From positions 1 to 64,000 of the forward strand of contig NZ_PJRP01000025.1 of assembly GCF_002858765.1 (NCBI RefSeq): 64,000 bases of DNA, given 5' to 3'. Numbering within the stretch: the first letter of the stretch is position 1; each line of letters opens with the position of its first letter. Under the pieces are notes generated by a model. The model was not told the origin of the DNA. It ran no database searches and worked only from the letters and a program-made list of their open reading frames with translations. Position numbers and translations under genes: made by a program. Source of the DNA: Cupriavidus pauculus (lineage in GTDB: Bacteria > Pseudomonadota > Gammaproteobacteria > Burkholderiales > Burkholderiaceae). This document shows positions 18,139 through 26,901 of the stretch, one piece after another.

Positions 18139-20910
18139 ATGCAGCCCAGCCCGCCGGGTGCGCGGCGGCACGACGCCGATGGCACCACGAGGCCGCTGGC
18201 GATGCCGACGATGCCGACGATCGTTGTGTCGAAACTGGTGCCACCGGCCAGTGCCGATTCCCACCTGGCGCGACCGCATCTGGTCGACAGCATGCTGACC
18301 GCGCACAGCGCGCGACTGCTGCTGATCCGGGCGCCGGCCGGTTTCGGCAAGACCACCCTGATGCAGCAATACGTGGCCGCGCGACAGGCGCTGGGACACA
18401 CCACGGCGTGGCTGCGGCTGGACGCCGCCGACAACGACCTGCCGCGTTTTCTGGGGCATCTCGGCGCCGGGCTGCGCGCACTGGTGCCCGACACCCCGCA
18501 GGCATCGGCATCGGCCGAACGGCTGGCAGCCAGCGTCATCGCGACCGTGGCATCGCAGAAGACGCCGTTCGCGATCCTACTGGACGACTTTGAAACGATC
18601 CAGAGCGAATCGGTGCTGAACTTCGTGCAGTTGCTGCTGGAGTCGCTGCCGCCCATCGGCACGCTGGTGGTGGCGTCGCGCACCACGCCTGCGCTGGGCC
18701 TTGGCCGCCTCCGCGCCCGTGGCCAGCTGCTCGAACTCCATCCCGGCGCACTGCGCTTCACCTTGCCCGAGGCCACGGTGTTCATCCGGGAGAAATGCGG
18801 CATTCCGCTGGGCGATGCCGAAATCTCCAGGCTGCACCGCTACACCGAAGGCTGGGCCACCGCCATCTTCCTGGCCACGTTGTCGCTGCGCCAGCGCACC
18901 GACTACGGCCGCTTTGTCTCGTCGTTCTCGGGCTCGAATACCGAACTGGCCGAGTATCTTGCCGAGGACATCCTGGGCGGGCAGAGCGACGCGGTGCGCA
19001 GCTTCCTGCTCGAAACCAGCATCCTGTCGCAACTGTCGGCGCCGCTCTGCGATGCCATCCTGGGGCGCACCGACAGCCAGGCCATGCTGTCCACGCTGGA
19101 GCGCAACAACCTGTTCCTGTTCCCGCTCAACGGCGAACTCGACGAATACCGCTACCACAGCCTGTTCGCCAGTTTCCTGCAGCACCGGCTGCACGCCCTT
19201 GACCCGGTCCGCGAAACCGCGCTGCACGCCGCCGCCGCACGCTGGTATCTGGCGGCCGATCGCCCCGTCCCCGCCATCGATCATCTGCTGCGTGCCGGCC
19301 TGCACCACGAAGCCATCGGGCTGATGGCGCTGCACGCCGACGCGCTGCTCAACAACGGGCGCGTCAGGCTGCTGTCCCGCTGGTTCGATCTGGTCCGCGA
19401 CAAGCTGCGTACCGCCGACCCGCGCGTACGCATCAGCGCCGCATGGGCCCTGCTGCTGAACCGCCGCTTCGACGAAGCCATGGCCACCGTGCAGCAGATT
19501 GCCGACGATACCGTTGCCGACGCCGCGCGCGAGGCCGTGCTGCTGCAGGCCGAGACGCTGCGCTGCGTGCTGTTCGCCATGACCGACCAGATCGATGCCT
19601 GCCGCCGCACCGGCCTGCCGCTGCTTGATCGTCTGCCACCCGACGACTCGTTCCAGTACTGGATGCTGGCCAACTCGGTGGCGTACGGCCTGGTGTCCGC
19701 ACGCCGGCACGACGAAGCGCGTCAGGTGCTGGCCCAGGCCGGCGCCAGGGAGCGGCACGGGCCAGCACCCGGTGCCGCATTGCTGCGCAGCGTGGCCGAC
19801 TGCCTGGAGAGCATCATCGATCTGATCCACGGCCGGCTTGGCCGTTCGATGGCCCGGCTGCGCACCGCGCAGCAGGCGTGGCAAGAACGCCCGGACGCAG
19901 TCACCGGTGGTCGCGCCGCAGCCGGCGTGATCCTGGGCCTGCTGCTCTATGAATCGGACCAGATCGATGAAGCCGCGCGCTTTGTCAACGACACGCTGCC
20001 GTTTGCCAAGATGACGGGCCCGGTCGATTCGATGACGACCTGCCACATCCTCAGCGCGCGGATTGCCCTGGTGCGCGGCGACCGCGATCTCTGGCACCGC
20101 CGCCTGCACGAACTCGATGAACTGGGTCGCCAGGTGCAATCGCCCCGCGCGATCTGCTCGGCGTGGCTCGAACGCGCACGCGTCGCCACGCTCGACGGCG
20201 CACTCGATGCCGCCGCACAGGCCCTGGATGCCGCACAGGCGCACAGCGCGTGGGAAGCCCTCGATGACGCAGGCTACGGCAATGAGGTCGATACTCCGAC
20301 GGTTGCGCGCTGGCGGCTCGACATTGCCCGCGGCGCCGATCGCGCGGTGTGCGATGCGCTGGCCACGGCCATCGCCATGGCCGCCGCGCAGCAGCGCCAT
20401 TGGCGCCTGGTCAAGCTGCGGTTTCTGCATGCCATGGCACTCGATTCGGTGGGCGAGGCGCGCGCCGCCTTCGAGGCGCTGACCGCAGCATTGCGCCTGG
20501 CCAGCCACGAGGGACTGGTCCGCACCTTCCTCGACGAAGGTGACCGGCCTGCCAGCCTGCTGCAGCGGTGGATGGCCACGCAACGCGCCAACGCGGCATC
20601 CGGCGTGGCCGTGGCGTTCGTGCCCGCGCTGCTGGCCCGCATGGGGGTGTCGGCGGGCACTGCCACGCCCGCCCCATTGCCAGTCGAAAACCATGCCTCG
20701 CCGGACGGTGGCCTGGACGCCCTGACGGCCCGCGAACTCGATGTCCTGCGCATGCTGTCGCACGGTCACCGCAATCGCGCCATTGCCGAAAAGCTGTTCG
20801 TATCCGAGCTGACCGTGAAGTCGCATCTGCGCCGTATCAGTGCCAAACTCGGCGCGCAAAGCCGCACCGAGGTGGTGGCGATTGCGCGGGCAAAGGGGTT
20901 GCTGGATTGA
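18139..20910 (+). CDS. MalT-like LAL-family LuxR transcriptional activator
   Basis: The 923-residue regulator is built as in MalT. The N-terminal STAND ATPase has Walker A APAGFGKTT (Lys71) and a Walker B-like ILLDDF. A helical repeat (TPR-like) sensor region covers roughly residues 350-830. The C-terminal LuxR helix-turn-helix (LTARELDVLRMLSHGHRNRAIA, then ELTVKSHLRRISAKL) follows. Such proteins bind an inducer and ATP, oligomerise and activate promoters. AGGAG lies ten bases before the ATG, and Met22 or Met25 are alternative starts. It is divergent from a CoA ligase gene and next to the acyl-CoA operon 20989-26694. Confidence 0.88.
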   Translation: MQPSPPGARRHDADGTTRPLAMPTMPTIVVSKLVPPASADSHLARPHLVDSMLTAHSARLLLIRAPAGFGKTTLMQQYVAARQALGHTTAWLRLDAADNDLPRFLGHLGAGLRALVPDTPQASASAERLAASVIATVASQKTPFAILLDDFETIQSESVLNFVQLLLESLPPIGTLVVASRTTPALGLGRLRARGQLLELHPGALRFTLPEATVFIREKCGIPLGDAEISRLHRYTEGWATAIFLATLSLRQRTDYGRFVSSFSGSNTELAEYLAEDILGGQSDAVRSFLLETSILSQLSAPLCDAILGRTDSQAMLSTLERNNLFLFPLNGELDEYRYHSLFASFLQHRLHALDPVRETALHAAAARWYLAADRPVPAIDHLLRAGLHHEAIGLMALHADALLNNGRVRLLSRWFDLVRDKLRTADPRVRISAAWALLLNRRFDEAMATVQQIADDTVADAAREAVLLQAETLRCVLFAMTDQIDACRRTGLPLLDRLPPDDSFQYWMLANSVAYGLVSARRHDEARQVLAQAGARERHGPAPGAALLRSVADCLESIIDLIHGRLGRSMARLRTAQQAWQERPDAVTGGRAAAGVILGLLLYESDQIDEAARFVNDTLPFAKMTGPVDSMTTCHILSARIALVRGDRDLWHRRLHELDELGRQVQSPRAICSAWLERARVATLDGALDAAAQALDAAQAHSAWEALDDAGYGNEVDTPTVARWRLDIARGADRAVCDALATAIAMAAAQQRHWRLVKLRFLHAMALDSVGEARAAFEALTAALRLASHEGLVRTFLDEGDRPASLLQRWMATQRANAASGVAVAFVPALLARMGVSAGTATPAPLPVENHASPDGGLDALTARELDVLRMLSHGHRNRAIAEKLFVSELTVKSHLRRISAKLGAQSRTEVVAIARAKGLLD

Positions 20911-20942
20911 GCGGATGGCGAATCCAGGCATCACCGGGTGGG

Positions 20943-20973
20943 CTCCCCTCTCCCATTGCATGGGAGAGGGGAG
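20943..20973. repeat. GC-rich hairpin repeat (CTCCCCTCTCCCAT type)
   Basis: This is a perfect 14-bp inverted repeat with a TGC loop, between the converging MalT-like and acyl-CoA dehydrogenase genes. A related CTCCCCTCTCCC / TGGGAGAAGG arrangement occurs at 33867-33920, again between converging genes. It looks like a dispersed intergenic palindrome and may end transcription from either side, although no T-tract follows. Confidence 0.6.
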
Positions 20974-20988
20974 AAAAGCCAAGCCCAC

Positions 20989-22137
20989 CTACAACGTCCG
21001 CGCAATCAATTCTTTCATGATCTCGTTCGAGCCGCCGTAGATCTTGCCTACCCGGGCGTTGACGTAGAGCCGGGCGATCGGGTACTCAGCCATGTAGCCG
21101 TAGCCGCCGTGCAGTTGCAGGCATTCGTCGATGATCTCGCAGCTCTTCTGCGTACACCACCACTTCGCCATGGCAGCGGTCTCGGCGGTCAGCTCGCCGC
21201 GCAGCACCTTGCCCATGCAGTCATCGACAAAGGCGCGCGCCACGATCGCATGCGTCTTGCACTCGGCCAGCTTGAAACGCGTGTTCTGCATCTCCAGCAG
21301 CGGCGCGCCGAAGACCTGGCGATCGCGCACATAGTCCACGGTAGTCTCCAACGCGCGCTCCATCGACCCCAGCGCACCCAGCGCGATGACCATGCGTTCC
21401 TGCGGCAACTGCTGCATCAGCTGGTAGAAGCCGCGCCCCTCCTCGTCGCCCAGCAGGTTCTCGCAGGGCACGCGGACGTTGTCGAAGAACAGCTCGGCCG
21501 TGTCCTGCCCCTTCTGGCCGATCTTCTCCAGCACGCGGCCGCGCCGGAAGCCCTCCAGCCCCGCCGTCTCCACCACCACGATCGACACGCCCTTGGCGCC
21601 TTTGTCCGGGGCAGTCTTGACCACCACCAGGATCAGGTCGGCCAGCAGGCCGTTCGAGATGAACGTCTTCGAGCCATTGATGACGTAGTGCGCGCCATCG
21701 CGCACCGCCCGCGTCTTGACGCTCTTGAGATCCGAACCCGCGCCGGGCTCGGACATCGCAATGGCGCCCACCATTTCCCCCGTAGCCATCTTCGGCAGCC
21801 ACCGCTGCTTCTGTGCCTCGGAGCCATAGCGCAGGAGGTAGTGCGCCACGATGGCGCTATGGACGTTGGTGCCCAGGCTGGTGGCCATGGCGCGAGCCTG
21901 CTCGTAGGCAATGATCGCCTCGTGCGCGAACGACCCGCCCCCGCCGCCATAGGCTTCGGGGATGCTGGCGCAGAGCATGCCGACCTCGCCCGCCTTGCGC
22001 CAGGTTTCGCGGTCCACATGCTGCTGCTTCCACCAACGCTCCTCGTGCGGCACGAGTTCGCGCTCGATGAACTTGCGGATCGCGTCCTGGAATATCGAAA
22101 GATCGTCCGTGATCCACGGGCTCTGGCTTGTCGGCAT
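20989..22137 (-). CDS. Acyl-CoA dehydrogenase
   Basis: The 382-residue FAD enzyme forms the alpha-beta double bond of an acyl-CoA and passes electrons to ETF. Motifs seen are AMSEPGAGSDLKSVKTRAV (FAD/substrate loop), INGSKTFISNG, LQLHGGYGYMAEYP and IYGGSNEIMKELIARTL, in which the Glu is the usual catalytic base. AAGGAG precedes the ATG at 22137, and an upstream opening to 22269 lies inside the SDR gene. It is the last gene of the operon 26694-20989 and precedes a hairpin repeat. Confidence 0.92.
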   Translation of the reverse strand: MPTSQSPWITDDLSIFQDAIRKFIERELVPHEERWWKQQHVDRETWRKAGEVGMLCASIPEAYGGGGGSFAHEAIIAYEQARAMATSLGTNVHSAIVAHYLLRYGSEAQKQRWLPKMATGEMVGAIAMSEPGAGSDLKSVKTRAVRDGAHYVINGSKTFISNGLLADLILVVVKTAPDKGAKGVSIVVVETAGLEGFRRGRVLEKIGQKGQDTAELFFDNVRVPCENLLGDEEGRGFYQLMQQLPQERMVIALGALGSMERALETTVDYVRDRQVFGAPLLEMQNTRFKLAECKTHAIVARAFVDDCMGKVLRGELTAETAAMAKWWCTQKSCEIIDECLQLHGGYGYMAEYPIARLYVNARVGKIYGGSNEIMKELIARTL

Positions 22138-22165
22138 GTCCGTGCTCCTTTGGATGTCGTGCGGT

Positions 22166-22996
22166 TCAGGGACGGCCGCCGCCCACGACCAGCACCTGCC
22201 CGCTGATGTAGTTCGACTCCGGAATGCACAGCAGGTAGACCGCGCCGGCGGCCTCGGCCGGCGTGCCACCGCGCCCCACCGGGATCATCGCCTCGACGTT
22301 CTTCATCAGCTGGGCGTTGACGCCCACCTTGATTTCCTTGCCCGCGATGTCGATCGTCGCACTGTTGCCGTCACCGGCCACGGCTTCGGTCAGACGCGTC
22401 TTGATCAGGCCAAAGGCCACGCTGTTGACGTTGACCTTATATCGGCCCCACTCCTTGGCCAGCGCGCGGGTCAGCCCGTTGATGGCAGCCTTGGCAGCCG
22501 AATAGTTGGCCTGCCCCGCGTTGCCCATCACGCCCGACACCGACGAGATATTGACGACCTTGCGGAAAATCTCCTGCCCGGTCTCGGCCTCCGCCTTGGC
22601 GGTCTCCTTGAAATGGTCGGCCGCGGCACGCAGGATGCGGAACGGGGCCGTCACGTGTACGTCCATGATCGACGACCATTGCTCGTCGGTCATCTTCTGG
22701 ATCACGTTGTCCCACGTATAGCCGGCGTTATTGACGATGATGTCGAGCGCGCCGAACGACTGCAGCGCGGTCTGCACGAAACGCTGCCCGAAATCGGCCT
22801 CGGTGACGCTGCCCGTGCAGGCCACGGCCCGCCCGCCAGCCGCCACGATCTCGCGCACCACGGCATTCGCCGGCTCGGCGTCCAGGTCGTTCACCACGAC
22901 CGCAGCGCCTTCGCTCGCCAGCTTCAGCGCAATCTCGCGCCCAATGCCCCGGCCCGAACCCGATACGATGGCGACCTTGCCATTCAACTTGCTCAT
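22166..22996 (-). CDS. SDR-family 3-hydroxyacyl-CoA dehydrogenase-like protein
   Basis: The 276-residue short-chain dehydrogenase has the NAD(P) motif GSGRGIG, NNAG, a Ser in NISSVSG and the catalytic YSAAK. An inserted segment (KAEAETGQEIFRK) is typical of the 17-beta-HSD4/MFE-2-like or FabG-type (3R)-hydroxyacyl-CoA dehydrogenases. In this operon it would oxidise the 3-hydroxyacyl-CoA made by the neighbouring MaoC hydratases. It lies between ACAD (29 bp downstream) and MaoC (19 bp upstream). Confidence 0.87.
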   Translation of the reverse strand: MSKLNGKVAIVSGSGRGIGREIALKLASEGAAVVVNDLDAEPANAVVREIVAAGGRAVACTGSVTEADFGQRFVQTALQSFGALDIIVNNAGYTWDNVIQKMTDEQWSSIMDVHVTAPFRILRAAADHFKETAKAEAETGQEIFRKVVNISSVSGVMGNAGQANYSAAKAAINGLTRALAKEWGRYKVNVNSVAFGLIKTRLTEAVAGDGNSATIDIAGKEIKVGVNAQLMKNVEAMIPVGRGGTPAEAAGAVYLLCIPESNYISGQVLVVGGGRP

Positions 22997-23015
22997 TGTG
23001 TTGTCTCCTTGATGT

Positions 23016-23432
23016 TCAGCGGTCGGGCGCGATCAGCGCCTCGCCCGTCAATTTGATGTCGCCCTGCTGGTTGCGCGTGGACAGCGCGATGCGCACCGTC
23101 CCCGCCGCCTCGTCCTTCTCCGTGACCACGCCCGTGCACGAGACCGCATCGCCCACCTGCGTGATGGCCGCGAAACGCACCGAGAACTCGCGGATCGCGT
23201 GCTGCGGCGCCCAGTTGGTCAACAGGCGGCCCAGGTAGGCCATCGACAGCATGCCGTGCGCAAACACGTCGGGCATGCCGGCGCGTCGGGCAAAGTCCGT
23301 GTCGACGTGGATCGGGTTGTGGTCGCCGGATGCCCCCGCATAGAGCGCCAGCGTGAGCCGGCTCAGCGGCTCGGCGGTGAACGGCGGCAGCGTGCTGCCC
23401 ACCTCCAGCGCCTCGAATCGAATCGGATTCAT
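23016..23432 (-). CDS. MaoC-like (R)-hydratase, single hot-dog domain
   Basis: The 138-residue hot-dog protein carries the hydratase-2 motif: YAGASGDHNPIHVDTDFA followed by GMPDVFAHGM. The Asp/His pair activates water for addition to an enoyl-CoA. The start overlaps the stop of the preceding hot-dog gene by four bases (ATGA at 23429-23432), which suggests translational coupling and a heteromeric two-subunit hydratase. Confidence 0.88.
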   Translation of the reverse strand: MNPIRFEALEVGSTLPPFTAEPLSRLTLALYAGASGDHNPIHVDTDFARRAGMPDVFAHGMLSMAYLGRLLTNWAPQHAIREFSVRFAAITQVGDAVSCTGVVTEKDEAAGTVRIALSTRNQQGDIKLTGEALIAPDR

Positions 23433-23884
23433 GCGGTCTCCAGGCTGTTGCGCACGACAACCACGCTGCGCAGGTCTGCCACGGCGGCGCCATCGGCATC
23501 GGTCACGCGGGTCTCGCGCACCACGAAGCCCAGGGCCCCACCCTTCTTCTCGTAGATGTCGGCGATGCGAATCTCGAAGTGCAACCGCTCGCCGGCGAAT
23601 GCCATGCGGTGATAACGGAAGGCCTGCTCGCCATGCAGGACGCGGCCGATGTTGATGCCCAGCAGGTCCAGCGTGGCGCGCGGGTTCGGCGCCTCCATTT
23701 CCAGGCAGAACAGGAATGTGGGGGGCACCGGCAGCGCCGGATATCCCGCTGCCCTGGCCGCCTCGGCATCGATATAGCTGGCGTCTGCCTGCCCCGTGGC
23801 CTTGGCGAAGAAGCGCAGGCGGCCGGCCTCCACCTCTGCCACGTGGCGCGACACCACGGTGCCAATGTGTTTCGTGTCCAGCAT
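23429..23884 (-). CDS. MaoC N-terminal-domain (FAS1-type dehydratase-like) subunit
   Basis: The 151-residue hot-dog protein is similar to the N-terminal half of double-hot-dog hydratases. Seen are RFFAKATGQADASYID, LPVPPTFLFCLEME and GINIGRVLHGEQAFRYHR. It lacks the GDxNPxH catalytic motif of its partner, which fits a structural/substrate-binding subunit. GAGGAG precedes the ATG at 23884. It couples by ATGA overlap to the catalytic MaoC gene, as in HadAB-like or ChsH-like heteromers. Confidence 0.8.
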   Translation of the reverse strand: MLDTKHIGTVVSRHVAEVEAGRLRFFAKATGQADASYIDAEAARAAGYPALPVPPTFLFCLEMEAPNPRATLDLLGINIGRVLHGEQAFRYHRMAFAGERLHFEIRIADIYEKKGGALGFVVRETRVTDADGAAVADLRSVVVVRNSLETA

Positions 23885-23895
23885 CGGCGTGCTCC

Positions 23896-25080
23896 TCACT
23901 GCCGCTCGTACAGCGTCACCACGCAGGCGCCGCCGAGACCGAGGTTGTGTTGCAGCGCCAGCCGCGCGCCCGGCACCTGCCGGTCCTGCGCCTGGCCGCG
24001 CAGTTGCCAGACCAGTTCGGCACATTGCGCCAGGCCGGTGGCGCCAAGCGGATGCCCCTTCGACAGCAGGCCGCCGGACGGATTGGTCACCACGCGGCCG
24101 CCATACGTGTTGTCGCCGTCGACGATGAACTTCTCGGCGGTGCCTTCGGCGGTCAGGCCGAGCCCTTCATAGGTAATCAGTTCGTTGGCGGTAAAGCAGT
24201 CGTGCAGCTCCACCACGTCGATGTCGGTGGGTGCCACGCCGGATGCCTCGTACACCGCCTGCGCCGCCGCGTGGGTCATGTCGTAGCCCACGACCTTGCG
24301 CATGTCGCCTTCGTCGAACGTGCTGTTGCGGTCCGTGGTCATCGACTGGGCGCGAATCGCCACGCGGGTATCCAGGCCGTGCCGCTTCGCAAATTCCTCC
24401 GAGCACAGGATGGCCGCCGCCGCGCCGCAGGTGGGCGGGCAGCATTGCAGGCGCGTCAGCGGATCGAACACGGCCGGCGACGCCATCACCTCTTCCAGCG
24501 TGACCGTGTTGCGGAATACCGCGAACGGATTGCGCGCGGCGTGCTGGCGGGCCTTGACCGAGATGCGGCCGAACGTGTCCGGCCGGATGTCGTACTCCTT
24601 GATGTAGTCGCGGGCCGCTCCGCCAAAGAACTGGGTGGCGCGGGGCGCGGCGTCGTCGAAGCCCTGGATGTCGCGCATGGCGTCGACAAAGCGGGCCATT
24701 GGCGATGGGCGGTCGGTGTAGGCGCCCTTCAGCGCGCCGGGCACCATCTGCTCGAAGCCCACCGCGATGGCGCACTCGATGGCGCCGCTGGCCACCGCCT
24801 GGCGCGCCAGGAACAGCGCCGTCGACCCGGTGGCGCAGTTGTTGTTGACGTTGATGACCGGGATGCCGGTCAGCCCCACGCCGTAGATGGCAGCCTGCCC
24901 GGCCGTGGAATCGCCGTACACATAGCCCACGTAGGCCTGCTCCACCAGCGCGTAGTCGACGCGCGCATCGGCCAGCGCCGCGCGGGCGGCGTTGGCGCCC
25001 ATGACCGGGTAGTCATCGCTGGCACCGGGCTTGGTGAACGGAATCATGCCGACACCTGCAACCAACACTTTCCTGCTCAT
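23896..25080 (-). CDS. Thiolase / SCP2-type lipid-transfer acyltransferase
   Basis: The 394-residue thiolase-fold protein retains the active-site elements: nucleophile Cys82 in NNNCATGS, VELHDCFTANE, SKGHPLGATG with the catalytic His, and a C-terminal glycine loop (LGLGGACVVTL). It fits SCP-x type thiolases that cleave branched or sterol-like 3-ketoacyl-CoAs. AAGGAAACG precedes the start. It is the second gene of the operon, after the CoA ligase. Contrast the Cys-less thiolase-like protein at 39043-40209. Confidence 0.88.
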   Translation of the reverse strand: MSRKVLVAGVGMIPFTKPGASDDYPVMGANAARAALADARVDYALVEQAYVGYVYGDSTAGQAAIYGVGLTGIPVINVNNNCATGSTALFLARQAVASGAIECAIAVGFEQMVPGALKGAYTDRPSPMARFVDAMRDIQGFDDAAPRATQFFGGAARDYIKEYDIRPDTFGRISVKARQHAARNPFAVFRNTVTLEEVMASPAVFDPLTRLQCCPPTCGAAAAILCSEEFAKRHGLDTRVAIRAQSMTTDRNSTFDEGDMRKVVGYDMTHAAAQAVYEASGVAPTDIDVVELHDCFTANELITYEGLGLTAEGTAEKFIVDGDNTYGGRVVTNPSGGLLSKGHPLGATGLAQCAELVWQLRGQAQDRQVPGARLALQHNLGLGGACVVTLYERQ

Positions 25081-25134
25081 GTTCGTTTCCTTGAAGATTG
25101 GGGGACTTGGGGAATTGGGAATTTGGGAACGGAT

Positions 25135-26694
25135 TCAGCTCACCTGGCGGCCCTGGCCGCGCCAGTACTGCTCGCGCAGATCGCGCTTGAGGATCTTTCC
25201 GGCGGCCGACAGCGGCAGCGTCGGCCGGAACTCGAAACTCTTGGGGCACTTGTAGCTGGCCAGCGCGGCGCGGCAGTGCTCGCGCAGCGCCACATCGGAC
25301 GGCGACTTCCCGGCGCGCGGCACCACCACCGCATGCACGGCCTCGCCCCAGCGTTCGTCGGGAATGCCGATCACCGCGCAGCTGGCCACGTCCGGGTGCA
25401 GCGACAGCACGCTCTCCACTTCGGCCGAATACACGTTCTCGCCACCGGTGACGATCATGTCCTTGAGCCTGTCGACGATAAACAGGTAGCCGTCGTCATC
25501 CATGTAGCCGCCGTCGCCGGTGTAGAGCCAGCCGTCGCGCAGCGCCTGCGCGGTCTCTTGCGGGCGGTTCCAGTAGCCGCGCGTGATATTGGCGCCGCGC
25601 ACGGTGATCTCGCCCACGGTGTTGCGCGGCACCTCGTTGCCCAGCGGATCGACGATGCGCATCGTCACGCCGAAGCCGGCGCGGCCAGCCGATCGGTACA
25701 GGCCGCTGGCGCGGCCCGCCGTGCCATGGTTGTCGGGCGGATTGACGCTGATGACCGGCGATGCCTCGGTCATGCCATAGGCGTGATAGAACGCGACGTG
25801 CGGCATGGTCGCCAGCGCGCGGTCCAGCACCCCGGCTGCAATGGGCGAGGCGCCGTAGTAAATGCGCTGCAGGCTCGACAGGTCGTGGTCGCCAAAGGCC
25901 GGATCGTCGAGCACGGCCTGCAGCATCGTCGGCACCATCATCAGTTCCTCGATGCGCTCGCGCTCGATGGCCTGCAGCACCGCCGCCGGGGCAAAGCCCG
26001 GATGAATCACCTGCACGTCGCCGGCCACGATATGCCCGACCGCCCGCGCCATCGCGGCGGTATGGAACAGCGGTGCCACATGCAGCGACACGAAAGTGCC
26101 ATGCCCGGCGCGAAACTCGGCCATGCGCGAGACCGCCGACGCCCATAGATTCAGGTGCGACTGCATGACGCCCTTGGGCTTGCCGGTGGTGCCACCGGTG
26201 TACATGATCGTGGCCAGGTCCTCGCCGCCACGGAACACGTCGGCCACCGGCGCGGCCCCGGCGATCAGCGCCTCGTAGTCGAGCATGCCGTCCGGCGCTT
26301 CCTGCTCGCCGGCGTAGAGGATGCGCGGCGGCCGCTTGGCGGTGGCCACGATGCCGGCCACCATCGGCACGAACTGGTCGTCGACGATCAGGATGCCGGT
26401 ATCGCAGTCGTCCAGCGAGTAGACGATTTCCGGCACGCTCCAGCGGATATTGACCGGGTTCAGCACGCCGCCGCCCCACCACACCGCCAGCATGTATTCG
26501 ATATAGCGGTCCGAGTTCAGCGCCAGCATGCCCACGCGATCGCCGGGCGCCATGCCCAGTGCCCGCAGCGCCCCGGCCAGCCGGGCCACGCGCTCGTGCA
26601 ATGCCCGGAACGTGCGGGTGCGGCCGCCAAAGACGGTGGCACGGCTGTCCGGCGTCTGCTGCATGCAGCGATGCAGCCCCTGCGTCAGATACAT
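25135..26694 (-). CDS. AMP-forming acyl-CoA synthetase (FadD3/FadD17-like)
   Basis: The 519-residue ANL ligase is the first gene of the minus-strand acyl-CoA operon. The P-loop is YTGGTTGKPKG (Gly replaces the usual Ser). YHAYGMTEASP, LYTGDGGYMDDDGYLFIVDR, MIVTGGENVYSAEVE and LSAAGKILKRDLRE with the catalytic Lys are present. AAGGAGACGAGAC precedes the ATG at 26694, and the frame stays open toward 27990 only because it runs antisense to the next gene. It probably activates the acid degraded by the operon. A palindromic operator lies 136 bp upstream. Confidence 0.9.
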   Translation of the reverse strand: MYLTQGLHRCMQQTPDSRATVFGGRTRTFRALHERVARLAGALRALGMAPGDRVGMLALNSDRYIEYMLAVWWGGGVLNPVNIRWSVPEIVYSLDDCDTGILIVDDQFVPMVAGIVATAKRPPRILYAGEQEAPDGMLDYEALIAGAAPVADVFRGGEDLATIMYTGGTTGKPKGVMQSHLNLWASAVSRMAEFRAGHGTFVSLHVAPLFHTAAMARAVGHIVAGDVQVIHPGFAPAAVLQAIERERIEELMMVPTMLQAVLDDPAFGDHDLSSLQRIYYGASPIAAGVLDRALATMPHVAFYHAYGMTEASPVISVNPPDNHGTAGRASGLYRSAGRAGFGVTMRIVDPLGNEVPRNTVGEITVRGANITRGYWNRPQETAQALRDGWLYTGDGGYMDDDGYLFIVDRLKDMIVTGGENVYSAEVESVLSLHPDVASCAVIGIPDERWGEAVHAVVVPRAGKSPSDVALREHCRAALASYKCPKSFEFRPTLPLSAAGKILKRDLREQYWRGQGRQVS

Positions 26695-26796
26695 GTCTCG
26701 TCTCCTTGATGTGATGCGAACGCCTGGTGCATTGCCGGGCGATGGGTGCCATGTCTCGGGAGTCGACTGTACGGACGCCCCCGCGCCGTGTCGTGC

Positions 26797-26847
26797 TCCG
26801 AACGAACCAATTTGCATGCTGCAGTGCGATTGGTCCGAACGGACCAA
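26797..26847. promoter_or_regulatory. Operator between divergent acyl-CoA operons
   Basis: TTGGTCCGAACGGACCAA (26830-26847) is a perfect 8-bp-arm palindrome with an AA centre. A second, imperfect copy (TCCGAACGAACCAA, 26797-26810) lies 37 bp away centre to centre. They sit in the 207-bp region between the CoA ligase (26694, minus) and the racemase-like gene (26902, plus). This suits a TetR-family acyl-CoA-responsive repressor controlling both directions. The regulator is not identified here. Confidence 0.6.
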
Positions 26848-26901
26848 GACAGCCCCCGGCCCCGATGAAAGAATCGGCCGGACTTCAACACCACGGGTGA
26901 C

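Noticed and set aside
18577-20988. 803-codon open frame opposite the MalT-like gene
   Set aside because: Antisense shadow of a high-GC gene, with Gln/His/Arg-rich product and no family signature.
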